64,000 nucleotides of DNA from Nocardia bovistercoris (GTDB lineage: Bacteria > Actinomycetota > Actinomycetes > Mycobacteriales > Mycobacteriaceae): assembly GCF_015674855.1 (NCBI RefSeq), contig NZ_JADMLG010000002.1, positions 248,001 to 312,000 of the forward strand. Direction: 5' to 3'. The notes beneath the pieces were generated by a model. It searched no databases. It was not told the origin of the DNA and saw nothing but the letters and a program-made list of their open reading frames with translations. Position numbers and translations under genes: made by a program. This document shows, in pieces, positions 35,985 through 44,429 of this stretch. Position 1 is the stretch's first letter. The number at the start of each line of letters is the position of its first letter.

Positions 35985-37460
35985 TCAGGCGCGAGCCGAC
36001 GAATTGGTGGACGATGCGTTGCCGCCGCGGCCCGAGCGGGCGGCCTCGGCGGCGAGGACGACGTTCTCCGCCTCGAACACGACCTCGGAGTTCGAGGACG
36101 GACGCGGACGGCGCAGGAACACCACCCATGTCACGAGGGCACAGGCGACATAGAAGGCCATGAACACCCAGAACGCGGTGGTGGCGGATTTGGTGGAGGC
36201 GTAGGAGGAGCGCAGCACCAGATTGATGCCGACGCCGCCGAGGGCGCCGATCGCACCGACGAAGCCGATGAGCGCGCCCGAGGTGTTCTGCGACCAGGCG
36301 GCGCGGGCAGACGGGCCGGCGTCCAGGCTCTTGCTCTTGGCCTCGAAGACCGAAGGAATGATCTTGGTGACCGACCCGTTGCCGATGCCCGACAGCACGA
36401 ACAGCGCGATGAACCCGATCACGAGCGCCGTCATCACGCCGCCGGTCGGCACGCCCTTGTTGTTGTCGCCGAGCGTGCTCGCCACCGCGACCAGCACCGC
36501 CGCGGCCATCATGGCGCCGAAAACGAAGAGGCTGACCCGGCCGCCGCCGATGCGGTCGGCGAGCTTGCCGCCGTAGGGGCGGGCCAGCGAGCCGAGCAGC
36601 GGGCCGATGAACGCGATCTGCGCGGCGTGCAGCGCGGCCTGAGCGGCGGTGTCGCCACCGGCCTTGAAGCTGATCTGGAGCACCTGGCCGAAGGCGAAGC
36701 TGTAGCCGATGAACGAACCGAAAGTGCCGATGTAGAGGAACGCGATGGCCCAGGACTGCGGCACCTTCAGCGCGGTGAGCATGTAGGACAGGTCGGCCTT
36801 CTGATTGCGCAGGTTGTCCATGTACAGCGCGGCGCCGACGCCGGCGAGCGCGACGAGCACCAGGTAGACCGCGCAGATGATCGAGGCGTGGTCGTTGCCG
36901 AGGGTCGCGATGACGAGCAGGCCGATCAGCTGGATCACCGGCACGCCGATATTGCCGCCGCCCGCGTTCAGGCCGAGGGCCCAGCCCTTGAGCCGCTGCG
37001 GGTAGAAGGCGTTGATATTGGTCATCGACGAGGCGAAGTTGCCGCCGCCGAGGCCCGCGAAGGCCGCCACGACCAGGAAGGTCGTGTACGAGGTGCCGGG
37101 CTGGTTGATGAAATACAGCGTCAGCAGGGTCGGCACGAGCAGCAGCAGGGCGCTGAAAATCGTCCAGTTGCGCCCGCCGAAGCGCGCGGTGGCCACGGTG
37201 TAGGGGATCCGCAGGATCGCCCCGACCAGGGTCGGCACCGCGACCAGGAAGAACTTGCCCGCCGGGTCGATGCCGTATTTGTCGGTCGGCATGAACAGCA
37301 CCATCACCGACCAGATCGACCACACCGAGAATCCGACGTGCTCGGCGAAGACCGACCAGATCAGATTTCGCCTGGCGACATCCTTACCGCCCGCCTCCCA
37401 GGCTTCGACATCCTCGGCGTCCCAGTGCTCTATGTCGCGGTTCCGCGTCAGCGTGCTCAA
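35985..37460 (-). CDS. narK: Nitrate/nitrite transporter, first NarK
   Basis: A 491-residue major-facilitator protein with about 12 hydrophobic helices. Family signatures are present: GLGGGNFASSMTNINAFYP and a second Gly-rich GIGNGSVTKIIPSVF. As first gene before nirB it most likely imports nitrate or nitrite, or exchanges them. I choose the TTG at 37460 because GGGAGG lies six bases upstream; an in-frame TTG ten codons earlier lacks such a site. The C-terminal cytoplasmic tail is polar. A candidate GlnR-type box lies about 140 bp upstream. Confidence 0.92.
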   Translation of the reverse strand: MSTLTRNRDIEHWDAEDVEAWEAGGKDVARRNLIWSVFAEHVGFSVWSIWSVMVLFMPTDKYGIDPAGKFFLVAVPTLVGAILRIPYTVATARFGGRNWTIFSALLLLVPTLLTLYFINQPGTSYTTFLVVAAFAGLGGGNFASSMTNINAFYPQRLKGWALGLNAGGGNIGVPVIQLIGLLVIATLGNDHASIICAVYLVLVALAGVGAALYMDNLRNQKADLSYMLTALKVPQSWAIAFLYIGTFGSFIGYSFAFGQVLQISFKAGGDTAAQAALHAAQIAFIGPLLGSLARPYGGKLADRIGGGRVSLFVFGAMMAAAVLVAVASTLGDNNKGVPTGGVMTALVIGFIALFVLSGIGNGSVTKIIPSVFEAKSKSLDAGPSARAAWSQNTSGALIGFVGAIGALGGVGINLVLRSSYASTKSATTAFWVFMAFYVACALVTWVVFLRRPRPSSNSEVVFEAENVVLAAEAARSGRGGNASSTNSSARA

Positions 37461-37599
37461 GAAGGGCCTCCCAAAATCGGTTAGGCCCAACGGTAGGAAA
37501 CAGGTATTGCCGAAATGCTGCGCGAAATGTCGCCCGAATCAACGGTTGCTCACGATTCCCGCGACACCGAGGTGAGTTCCGGGCGAATGTTTCGCCGAT

Positions 37600-37625
37600 G
37601 TGACGCAACGGTTTCCACGAGTGAC
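37600..37625 (-). promoter_or_regulatory. Candidate GlnR-type box upstream of the narK-nirBD operon
   Basis: Read on the operon strand, the site is GTCAC-N5-GAAAC-N6-GTCAC, close to the GTnAC/GAAAC half-site pattern described for GlnR in actinomycetes. It lies about 140 bp before the narK start in a 289-bp divergence-type spacer that otherwise has no gene. The match was made by eye. Confidence 0.42.
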
Positions 37626-37749
37626 AAAGGCCCACTTCCAGGCAGATTCCCGCGGTGAGATGTGACGTGCACAACCGTTGCGAACACAATGGCGCGATCC
37701 GCACGACGCCGCAACTCGAAGTGTGAGGAGCTGTCGCCGAATTGTCGTA

Positions 37750-39027
37750 TTACGCCGTATACGCCCGTCGCGGGGTATCGGTTCGCGCATTCCAGCCATC
37801 CTCGAGCACACGCGGCTTGCACGCCTGCCACGCGCCGATCAACAGCACCACCTCGGCCGCGCCGAGCAGCGCGAACGGCGCGAGCCAGCCGCCCGTAGCG
37901 GTGTGCAGCACGCCGAACAGCAGCGGCCCCGCGCAGGCCACCGCGTAGCCGACGCCCTGGGTGAATCCGGACAGCGCCGCCGAACCCGCCGAGCTGCGCG
38001 TGCGCAGATTGATCAGCGTGAGCGCCATGGGGAAGGTGCTCGGCCCGAGCCCGAGGATCACCACCCACAGCACCGGCGCGCTCATCGGCGCGAACAGCAG
38101 TCCGGCGAAGGCGACGAAGAAGCAGACGCCGAACAGCGCCACCAGCGGGAACGGATTGCGCACCCGCGCGACCATGGTCGGCGCGCTCAGCGCGGACACC
38201 AGTCCGACCAGGGCGAACAGGCCGACCATCGTGCCGCCGAAGGCATCGCTCGCGCCCGCCTCGGCGAGGATCTTCGGCAGCCAGGCGAACATCGCGTACG
38301 TGATGAGGGAGGTCATGCCGAACATGGCCGCCATACCCCACGCCACCGGCGAGCGGCTGATCCGTCCGCCCGCGGGCACGGGCGTTTCGGTGACATCGAG
38401 CCTGCCGCGCCCCCGCAGCACACCGAACCACGGCAGCGCCGCGGCGAAGCCGAGCAGCGCCCACAGCCCCACCGAGACCCGCCAGCCGTGCGCCTGCGCG
38501 ACCGGGACCGCGATCAGCGCGGGCACAACGGTGCCGAGTTGGACCATGGTGATGTAAAGCGAACTCAGCACCGCGACACGATCCGGAAAATAGCGCTTGA
38601 CCAGCGGCGGAATCACCACGTTGCCGATTCCCATGCCCGCGAGGGCCAGCGCCGACAGCGTGAGCAGACCCGCCGTCGCACCGACCATGGCACGCGCGAG
38701 CATGCCCGCGCCCGCCATCAGCATGGCGATCAACGCGGTGCGTTCGAGGCCCGCGCGCCGGACCAGAGCCGGGGTCAGCAGACCCGACAGCGCGAACATC
38801 GCGGTGGGGATCATGCCGAAGACACCGACGATCGCGGTGGAATAGCCGATCTCCGCCCCGATGCGCTCGGCCAGCGGACTGAAGGCCGTGACAGCGACCC
38901 GGAGGGTGAGCGCCGACATCACGATCGCCGCGAGCACCAGCGCGCGCCCTTCGAACAGGGTGCGCGCACGCGGCTCGGCGGCGACGCCGGAAGGGCCGGT
39001 CGCGATGTCGGGGAGAGTAGCTGTCAC
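37750..39027 (-). CDS. CynX/NimT-type MFS transporter
   Basis: A 425-residue major-facilitator transporter with 12 predicted helices (VLAAIVMSALTLRVAVTAFSP at the start) and the CynX-like GIGNVVIPPLVKRYFPDR. The family includes cyanate and nitroimidazole transporters; the substrate here is unknown, though cyanate would suit a nitrogen locus. The GTG at 39027 sits six bases after a TATGAT box (39034-39039), which suggests a leaderless transcript. A TTG at 39063 is the longer alternative. It is divergent from a GntR gene. Confidence 0.78.
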   Translation of the reverse strand: MTATLPDIATGPSGVAAEPRARTLFEGRALVLAAIVMSALTLRVAVTAFSPLAERIGAEIGYSTAIVGVFGMIPTAMFALSGLLTPALVRRAGLERTALIAMLMAGAGMLARAMVGATAGLLTLSALALAGMGIGNVVIPPLVKRYFPDRVAVLSSLYITMVQLGTVVPALIAVPVAQAHGWRVSVGLWALLGFAAALPWFGVLRGRGRLDVTETPVPAGGRISRSPVAWGMAAMFGMTSLITYAMFAWLPKILAEAGASDAFGGTMVGLFALVGLVSALSAPTMVARVRNPFPLVALFGVCFFVAFAGLLFAPMSAPVLWVVILGLGPSTFPMALTLINLRTRSSAGSAALSGFTQGVGYAVACAGPLLFGVLHTATGGWLAPFALLGAAEVVLLIGAWQACKPRVLEDGWNARTDTPRRAYTA

Positions 39028-39092
39028 CGAGAAATCATAGGATGACCGGATGATAGGCTGCAATACTTTGTGATCGGCGGTACTCTGATGCG
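39028..39092. promoter_or_regulatory. Divergent leaderless promoters of the MFS and GntR genes
   Basis: TATGAT (39034-39039, minus) is followed after six bases by the GTG of the transporter. TACTCT (39081-39086, plus) is followed after six bases by the GTG of the regulator. Neither start has a Shine-Dalgarno sequence. The roughly 40 bp between the two boxes must hold both -35 elements and any operator; it contains GGATGACCGGATGA, a direct repeat of GGATGA. Confidence 0.5.
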
Positions 39093-39767
39093 GTGCAACC
39101 AGTCCGGCGCACCAGCCTCATCGCTCAGGTCACCGAGCAGCTGCGTGCCGAAATCCGTTCGGGCCGTTGGTCCATCGGCTCCCGCATCCCCACCGAACCC
39201 GAGCTGACCGAACTCACCGGGACCGGCCGCAACACCGTGCGCGAAGCCGTCCAGGCGCTCGTGCACGCGGGCATGCTCGAACGCCGCCAAGGATCGGGCA
39301 CCTACGTGATCGCGGCCTCCGAAGTGGGCGGCACCCTCGCCAAATACTTCGCCGACGCCGAAGAACGCGATGTGCTCGAACTTCGCCAAGCCCTCGACAC
39401 CACCGCCGCCGCACTCGCCGCCCGCCGCCGCGATGACACCGACATCGCCACCCTGCGGCGCCTGCTCACCGAACGCGGCGAGAACGCCGTCGGCGCGGGC
39501 GACATCGCGGCCATCACCGCCGATGTGCAACTACACCGCGCCATCGTGGTCGCCAGTCACAACGCGGTCTACCTCGAGTTCTACGATTCACTGCTGCCGA
39601 CCATCGAACACGTCATCCATTCACGCACCGCGAGATCCGACGACTCCTACGACGCCGAACACCGCACCCTCGTGCAAGCCGTCATCGACGGCGACGCCGA
39701 ACGAGCCGCGCAAGCCACCCGCTGCTTCCTCGGCTCGCTCATCGCCGAATATCCTGAACCCCGCTAA
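39093..39767 (+). CDS. FadR-subfamily GntR transcriptional regulator
   Basis: 224 residues. An N-terminal winged helix-turn-helix typical of GntR (AEIRSGRWSIGSRIPTEPEL, then GRNTVREAVQALVHAGMLE) is followed by a helical FCD effector domain (VLELRQALDTTAA, with conserved Asp/His positions such as ADVQLHRAIVVAS that usually bind a metal). It probably regulates the divergent transporter. The gene starts with GTG at 39093. Confidence 0.88.
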   Translation: MQPVRRTSLIAQVTEQLRAEIRSGRWSIGSRIPTEPELTELTGTGRNTVREAVQALVHAGMLERRQGSGTYVIAASEVGGTLAKYFADAEERDVLELRQALDTTAAALAARRRDDTDIATLRRLLTERGENAVGAGDIAAITADVQLHRAIVVASHNAVYLEFYDSLLPTIEHVIHSRTARSDDSYDAEHRTLVQAVIDGDAERAAQATRCFLGSLIAEYPEPR

Positions 39768-39791
39768 CGGAATTCGCCAGGCGAAATCCAC

Positions 39792-39820
39792 GTAACCAAG
39801 GGGTCACCGAGCGCCGTAAC
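39792..39820 (+). promoter_or_regulatory. Candidate GlnR-like half-sites upstream of the second narK
   Basis: GTAAC (39792-39796), six bases, GTCAC (39803-39807), eight bases, GTAAC (39816-39820). The first pair has the exact GTnAC-N6-GTnAC spacing of GlnR sites; the third half-site is two bases off phase. It lies about 110 bp before the ATG. Confidence 0.35.
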
Positions 39821-39928
39821 GCGATGTGAGTCGGATTTGCCGGCCACGCAACGGAGCGCCATCGGGGCGCAACAACCGGCTTCTACCTTTGTCTCGAACC
39901 GCAGCGAGGCAATCGAGAGGAAGCCCCG

Positions 39929-41407
39929 ATGACTGCCACAGTAGCCCCCGCCGACTCGGCGACCCCGACATTCACCCACCAGAGCCGAGGACGCTGGCTC
40001 GAGAAATGGGAACCCGACAACACCGAATTCTGGGAATCCGGCGGCAAACTCACCGCACGCAAGAACCTGCTTTTCTCGGTGTTCGCTGAGAACCTCGGCT
40101 TCAGCGTGTGGGTCATCTGGGGCACCGTGGTCACCAGCATGGGCCTGGCGGGCTTCGACTTCCTCGCCGGACTCGGCAAAGGCAACCCCACCGCGGTCAG
40201 CAACGCGCTGCTGCTCACCTCGACCCCGACCCTCGTCGGCGCCGCACTGCGCATTCCCTACACCTTCGCCATCCCCAAATTCGGCGGCCGAGCATTCACC
40301 GCGTTCAGCGCGGCCATGCTGCTCATCCCCACCCTCGGCCTGGCCTACTTCGTGAACCAGCCCGGCACCCCCATGTGGGTGTTCATGGTGCTGGCCGCGC
40401 TCGCGGGCGTCGGCGGCGGCAACTTCTCCTCGTCGATGGCCAACATCTCCTTCTTCTTCCCCGAAGGCAAGAAAGGCGCCGCACTCGGCATCAACGCCGC
40501 GGGCGGTAACCTCGGCGTCGCGCAAACCCAGCTGATCCTGCCGCTGCTCATCACCCTCGGCACCCACATCATGGCCAAGGACCCCGCGGGCTACCGCTTC
40601 GGCATCACCCTGTCGGTGCTGGTCTGGATCCCGTTCATCCTCTTCGCCACCTTCGGCGCGCTGCGCTACATGGACAGCATCGGCACCGCCAAATCCGATG
40701 GCAAGTCCTACAAGCGGGCGCTGACCAACCGGCACACCTGGATCATGTCCTTCCTCTACATCGGCACCTTCGGCTCCTTCATCGGCTTCTCCTTCGCCTT
40801 CCCCACCCTCATCAAGGCCAACTTCCCCGACCTGGCGAAGATCGGCTGGATCACCACCGTCGGTAACCTCGCCTTCCTCGGCGCCCTCGTCGGCTCCTTC
40901 AGCCGCCCCTTCGGCGGCTGGGTCTCCGACCGGGTCGGCGGCGCGAAGATCACCGTCTTCGTCTTCGGCGGCATGTCGGTGGCGGTGGGGCTCATCATGG
41001 TCGGCCTCGAGATGAAGAGCTTCCCGGTCTACCTGATCGCCTTCCTGCTCCTGTTCGTCCTCACCGGCATCGGCAACGGCTCCACCTACCGCATGATCCC
41101 CTCGATCTTCAGCGCCGAAGCCAAGAAGTACGCCTCCGAACACGGCATGGACCTCACCGAAGCCGCCGCGTCGGCCCGCCGCCAAGCGGGCGCGGCCATC
41201 GGCGTCATCGGCGCGATCGGCGCCTCCGGCGGATACCTGCTCCAACAAGCACTTCGCCTGTCCAACATCAACTTCGGCAGCATGACCCCCGCCTTCTGGG
41301 CCTACGCCGTCGCCTTCCTCGTCATGGCGAGCGTCACCTGGTTCTTCTACCTGCGCTCCAGTTTCGCCGTCGGAAGGATCGGTTCGCTGGCCTACGCGAA
41401 GGTCTGA
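39929..41407 (+). CDS. Nitrate/nitrite transporter, second NarK
   Basis: A 492-residue major-facilitator protein with the NarK signature GVGGGNFSSSMANISFFFP and a second GIGNGSTYRMIPSIF. It is clearly related to the NarK at 35985 but differs throughout and has a short C-terminus instead of the polar tail. It stands alone, with GAGGAAG before the ATG and a strong terminator after it. One of the two NarK proteins may serve respiratory exchange (nitrate in, nitrite out) and the other assimilation; which is which cannot be decided here. Confidence 0.9.
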   Translation: MTATVAPADSATPTFTHQSRGRWLEKWEPDNTEFWESGGKLTARKNLLFSVFAENLGFSVWVIWGTVVTSMGLAGFDFLAGLGKGNPTAVSNALLLTSTPTLVGAALRIPYTFAIPKFGGRAFTAFSAAMLLIPTLGLAYFVNQPGTPMWVFMVLAALAGVGGGNFSSSMANISFFFPEGKKGAALGINAAGGNLGVAQTQLILPLLITLGTHIMAKDPAGYRFGITLSVLVWIPFILFATFGALRYMDSIGTAKSDGKSYKRALTNRHTWIMSFLYIGTFGSFIGFSFAFPTLIKANFPDLAKIGWITTVGNLAFLGALVGSFSRPFGGWVSDRVGGAKITVFVFGGMSVAVGLIMVGLEMKSFPVYLIAFLLLFVLTGIGNGSTYRMIPSIFSAEAKKYASEHGMDLTEAAASARRQAGAAIGVIGAIGASGGYLLQQALRLSNINFGSMTPAFWAYAVAFLVMASVTWFFYLRSSFAVGRIGSLAYAKV

Positions 41408-41427
41408 TACCGCCCGCCTCCGAACCC

Positions 41428-41461
41428 GAATGCCGCCCCTCCCGTCCGAGGGGCGGCATTC
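41428..41461 (+). terminator. Strong terminator after the second narK
   Basis: A perfect 14-bp stem, GAATGCCGCCCCTC (41428-41441) with GAGGGGCGGCATTC (41448-41461), and a six-base loop. It isolates the transporter from the operon that follows. Confidence 0.85.
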
Positions 41462-41487
41462 GCCGTGTCAGCGAGACGACGAAAGTT

Positions 41488-41519
41488 GGCACATCATGTG
41501 AGTTCGGGGCACATGATCT
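41488..41519 (+). promoter_or_regulatory. Paired 11-bp direct repeats upstream of operon A
   Basis: GGCACATCATG at 41488 and GGCACATGATC at 41508 start exactly 20 bp apart, about two helical turns. The first also lies in a near-palindrome CACATCATGTG (41490-41500). Located about 100 bp before the operon A start, they could be operator half-sites. I do not see them before operon B. Confidence 0.35.
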
Positions 41520-41610
41520 CGTGATTCCCGTGGCGTTGCCGACGAAGTGCGGGCACACTTTCCATGGCGACCCTGTGCACGCCGATAGTCGACCGGGGGA
41601 GGTGGTCATC

Positions 41611-43485
41611 TTGAGAATTCGACCGCGGCAACAACTTCTGGACCTGTGGCGAGCGGTACTCGCCTACTCGTATCGCGACGGGGAGTGGCACTGGGGCGGA
41701 CGCGACGGATCCAACTCCATCAGCGACGCCGAGCAACTGCTGTGCCTGCTGTATCCGGCCACCGAGGTCGACGCGTTCCGACTCGACCAGCCCGACGAAA
41801 TCGAGCCCGACGCGAGAGAGGCGCTCGAACTCTTCGGCGAGGAGAGCCGCATCGGCGGCATCCTGGTGAACGTACTCGAGGACTACCTCGACCGCTACAC
41901 CGGCGACGACGGACATCCACATTTCGGCGCAGGCAGCTATCTGCATTCGATCAACGGAATTCCGCCCAGCGACGCCCAACGGGGGCTGGAAGTCGTCGAC
42001 TCCTATTCGATGTCGGTGAGCCTGTGCATCGCGTCCATGCGCTTCCTGCGCGGATTCGAGCGATTCGTGCGCACGGAAGTTCGGATGGAGGCCAGACAGT
42101 TACGCGACCGCATCCCAAGGGTGACGGAGAAGGTGTCCGATCGCCTCACCGCGGCGATGGCGGGGCTCGTCCGCAGCTTCGTGATCCACACTCCCGAACC
42201 CAAATCAGTTACGGGTCAGGCGATCCTGACCATGATCAAACAGAGCGAAACACCGGCCGACGAACTCCTCGCGCAACTGTCGTCCCGACTGGAACGGCTG
42301 CGAGTACAGGCCGCCAGCGAAATCCGGCTCGCCCAATACGACCAGAGCGAGGTGGCCGAAGGAACACGCATCGATATCGCCGACGACAGACGCCTGTTCG
42401 AGTGCGGGTGGAGCTGGGGCGTGGTCACCACCGCCGCAGGCATCGATTTCGTGCCGAGTCATGCGGGCACCGCGCCGGGCAACGCCGATCCCCGCCCCTA
42501 CCTGTACTTCTCCACGGTCGCCCTGGACGGCATCAGCGACCTTGCCTCCCAGCGCATTCGAGAATTGGATCTACTCAACCGCGACCAGCGTGTCCTCGCC
42601 GACGCGCTCGCCCTGCGTTTCGAACTGACCCGCACCTACTGGTCGACCATCGCACGATTCGACAGCGGTCACTGGCCCCTGGAAGACATTCCTTGGCGCA
42701 CCTCCGACGAGGACGAATCCGACTACTACAGCCTCGCGGTCTCGGCCATGCTCATCCAGGATCTGGTCTTTCGTGACAGCACCGAGGATCTCGCGCGCAC
42801 GGTCGCGATCTTCGACCAACTCGCCCGCCGCGGACGCATCACCAGCCGCCTCACCTCCGGTGACCAAGCGGCCACCCTCCACCACCCCGGAGTTCAGCTG
42901 CGGCTCACCGGCAGCAAAGGCATCGGCGGCGGTCCGGAATTGCACTGGTACGCACCAGACTTCGCGACGATGATGCTGAAGCGCTGCGTACAGGCCGCCA
43001 GCCTGCGGACCGATGTCAACATCCGCGACCAGCTCACAGCGCTCGCCGAATCCGCGATGGGCCACCTCGACAATTTCATGCTGCGCGACGGGCAGGCACG
43101 AGGGCTCTGGGACGACCCGAGCCGATTGATCGACTCGACCGTCCCCCGCCCCGACGAACCCTCGTGGTTCGTCACCGAACGAGTGATGGAATGCCTCGTC
43201 ACCGCGTTCGACACCTTCAGCCGGCCATCATTGGCGCCCAAATCCATGGTCTCCCGCGCGGTCGATCTGCTCAGCGAAGCCGAACACCTGCTCAACCAGG
43301 AGGAACTAGAGGTCGAAGGCGACGACCTGTCACCACGGCAGAACCGCGTCAACCAGATCAGACAAGCACTCGATCGCGCCCGCCGAATCCTGCACGAGCG
43401 GCCGGGAACCGCGTACGCTCTGGCCACCCGTGCCCTGACAGACCTGGACGAACTGGCGTACGCGCGCCAGGACGCCAACCGGTAG
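41611..43485 (+). CDS. SCO2524-family protein, operon A gene 1
   Basis: A 624-residue soluble protein of unknown function, recognised from memory as the SCO2524-type family. No signal peptide, membrane segment or known catalytic motif is visible. Blocks shared with the operon B paralogue mark the core: WGGxxGSNSISDxEQLLCLL and YPATE near residues 27-60, RLTAAM-GLVRSF, LFECGWSWG, VALDGI, WPLEDIPW, SDYYSL and TERV-ECLV. The many Trp and acidic residues suggest a large helical protein. The TTG start at 41611 has GGGGGAGG eight bases upstream and aligns with the ATG of the paralogue (both RI-PR-Q). An upstream extension to 41521 is less likely. Confidence 0.75.
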   Translation: MRIRPRQQLLDLWRAVLAYSYRDGEWHWGGRDGSNSISDAEQLLCLLYPATEVDAFRLDQPDEIEPDAREALELFGEESRIGGILVNVLEDYLDRYTGDDGHPHFGAGSYLHSINGIPPSDAQRGLEVVDSYSMSVSLCIASMRFLRGFERFVRTEVRMEARQLRDRIPRVTEKVSDRLTAAMAGLVRSFVIHTPEPKSVTGQAILTMIKQSETPADELLAQLSSRLERLRVQAASEIRLAQYDQSEVAEGTRIDIADDRRLFECGWSWGVVTTAAGIDFVPSHAGTAPGNADPRPYLYFSTVALDGISDLASQRIRELDLLNRDQRVLADALALRFELTRTYWSTIARFDSGHWPLEDIPWRTSDEDESDYYSLAVSAMLIQDLVFRDSTEDLARTVAIFDQLARRGRITSRLTSGDQAATLHHPGVQLRLTGSKGIGGGPELHWYAPDFATMMLKRCVQAASLRTDVNIRDQLTALAESAMGHLDNFMLRDGQARGLWDDPSRLIDSTVPRPDEPSWFVTERVMECLVTAFDTFSRPSLAPKSMVSRAVDLLSEAEHLLNQEELEVEGDDLSPRQNRVNQIRQALDRARRILHERPGTAYALATRALTDLDELAYARQDANR

Positions 43486-43496
43486 AGGAGGGGATC

Positions 43497-44429
43497 GTGC
43501 TGGTCTTCGCCACCTCCGACAAGGGTGGCACCGGACGCTCGGTCACCAGTTGCAATATCGCATACCGACTAAGCCTGTCCGGGCGCAACGTGGCCTACGT
43601 CGACTTCGACTTCGGGTCCCCCACCGCGGGAGCCCTTTTCGAGATCGGGTCGATAGAACGCGGTATCTCCACCGAGCCGGGTACACACGTGAGCGGGGTG
43701 CACAATTACCTGCTCGGCCGCAACGGCTCGCCCGCACGTGTCGATGTCGCGAGCAATACCGACCGGACCGAACTCAAGCGCACGACCCAACGCGCCGGTC
43801 GACTCGTCCTGCTCCCCGGTGACGAAGGCGGCGCGGAGTTCCTCACCTGTGACGAGGAGATGGTGGAACGCTGTGTCGAATTGCTGGCCGCGCTGGACCA
43901 AGAGTTCCGCGTCGTCGTAGTCGATCTCAGCGCGGGACGATCCGTCGCACTGGAGATCGCATTGAAAGCGACGATCCAGCCCGCGCTGCGGCGCCGCACC
44001 GCCCGCTGGCTGATCTTTCACCGCTGGACCCGCCAGCACGTCCTGGCAGCCGCCGGACTCGTGCACGGACCGAATGGATTCCTGGAAGCCGGTGTCGAAT
44101 ACGGCCACACCGACGCAGAATTGCTCGGATCAGTGCGCTTCGTGCGCACCGCCGTCCCGACCACGGTTTCCTATCTGAGCGCCGACCACCCCGCCCAATC
44201 GACCTGGTTGCTGGAACAGGACGCGGCGCTGCGCCGTCTGGCCACCGCCAACCGCCTCGGCACCACCTCGGTGCTCGGGGCCACCCCCGTCGAGCCGGTT
44301 CTGCAATGGCGCGAACAGCTGGTCCTCGATAGCGATGTCAACGCCCACATCGCCAAAGCCGAAACCACCCAGGCGTATATCGAACTCGCCCGCCGCCTGG
44401 TAGACGACACCGCCTGGGAGATGCTCTAG
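43497..44429 (+). CDS. SCO2523-family variant P-loop protein, operon A gene 2
   Basis: A 310-residue member of the MinD/ParA-type SIMIBI class. The deviant Walker A at residues 9-15 reads KGGTGRS: the first signature Lys is present but the usual GK lysine is Arg14. VDFDFGSPTAG near residue 35 stands where ParA proteins have the DxDPQ motif, and VVVVDLSAG is Walker B-like. It may still bind nucleotide, but hydrolysis is doubtful. GAGGAGGGG precedes the GTG at 43497, 11 bp past the previous gene. The role is unknown; ParA relatives usually position or activate partners. Confidence 0.82.
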   Translation: MLVFATSDKGGTGRSVTSCNIAYRLSLSGRNVAYVDFDFGSPTAGALFEIGSIERGISTEPGTHVSGVHNYLLGRNGSPARVDVASNTDRTELKRTTQRAGRLVLLPGDEGGAEFLTCDEEMVERCVELLAALDQEFRVVVVDLSAGRSVALEIALKATIQPALRRRTARWLIFHRWTRQHVLAAAGLVHGPNGFLEAGVEYGHTDAELLGSVRFVRTAVPTTVSYLSADHPAQSTWLLEQDAALRRLATANRLGTTSVLGATPVEPVLQWREQLVLDSDVNAHIAKAETTQAYIELARRLVDDTAWEML

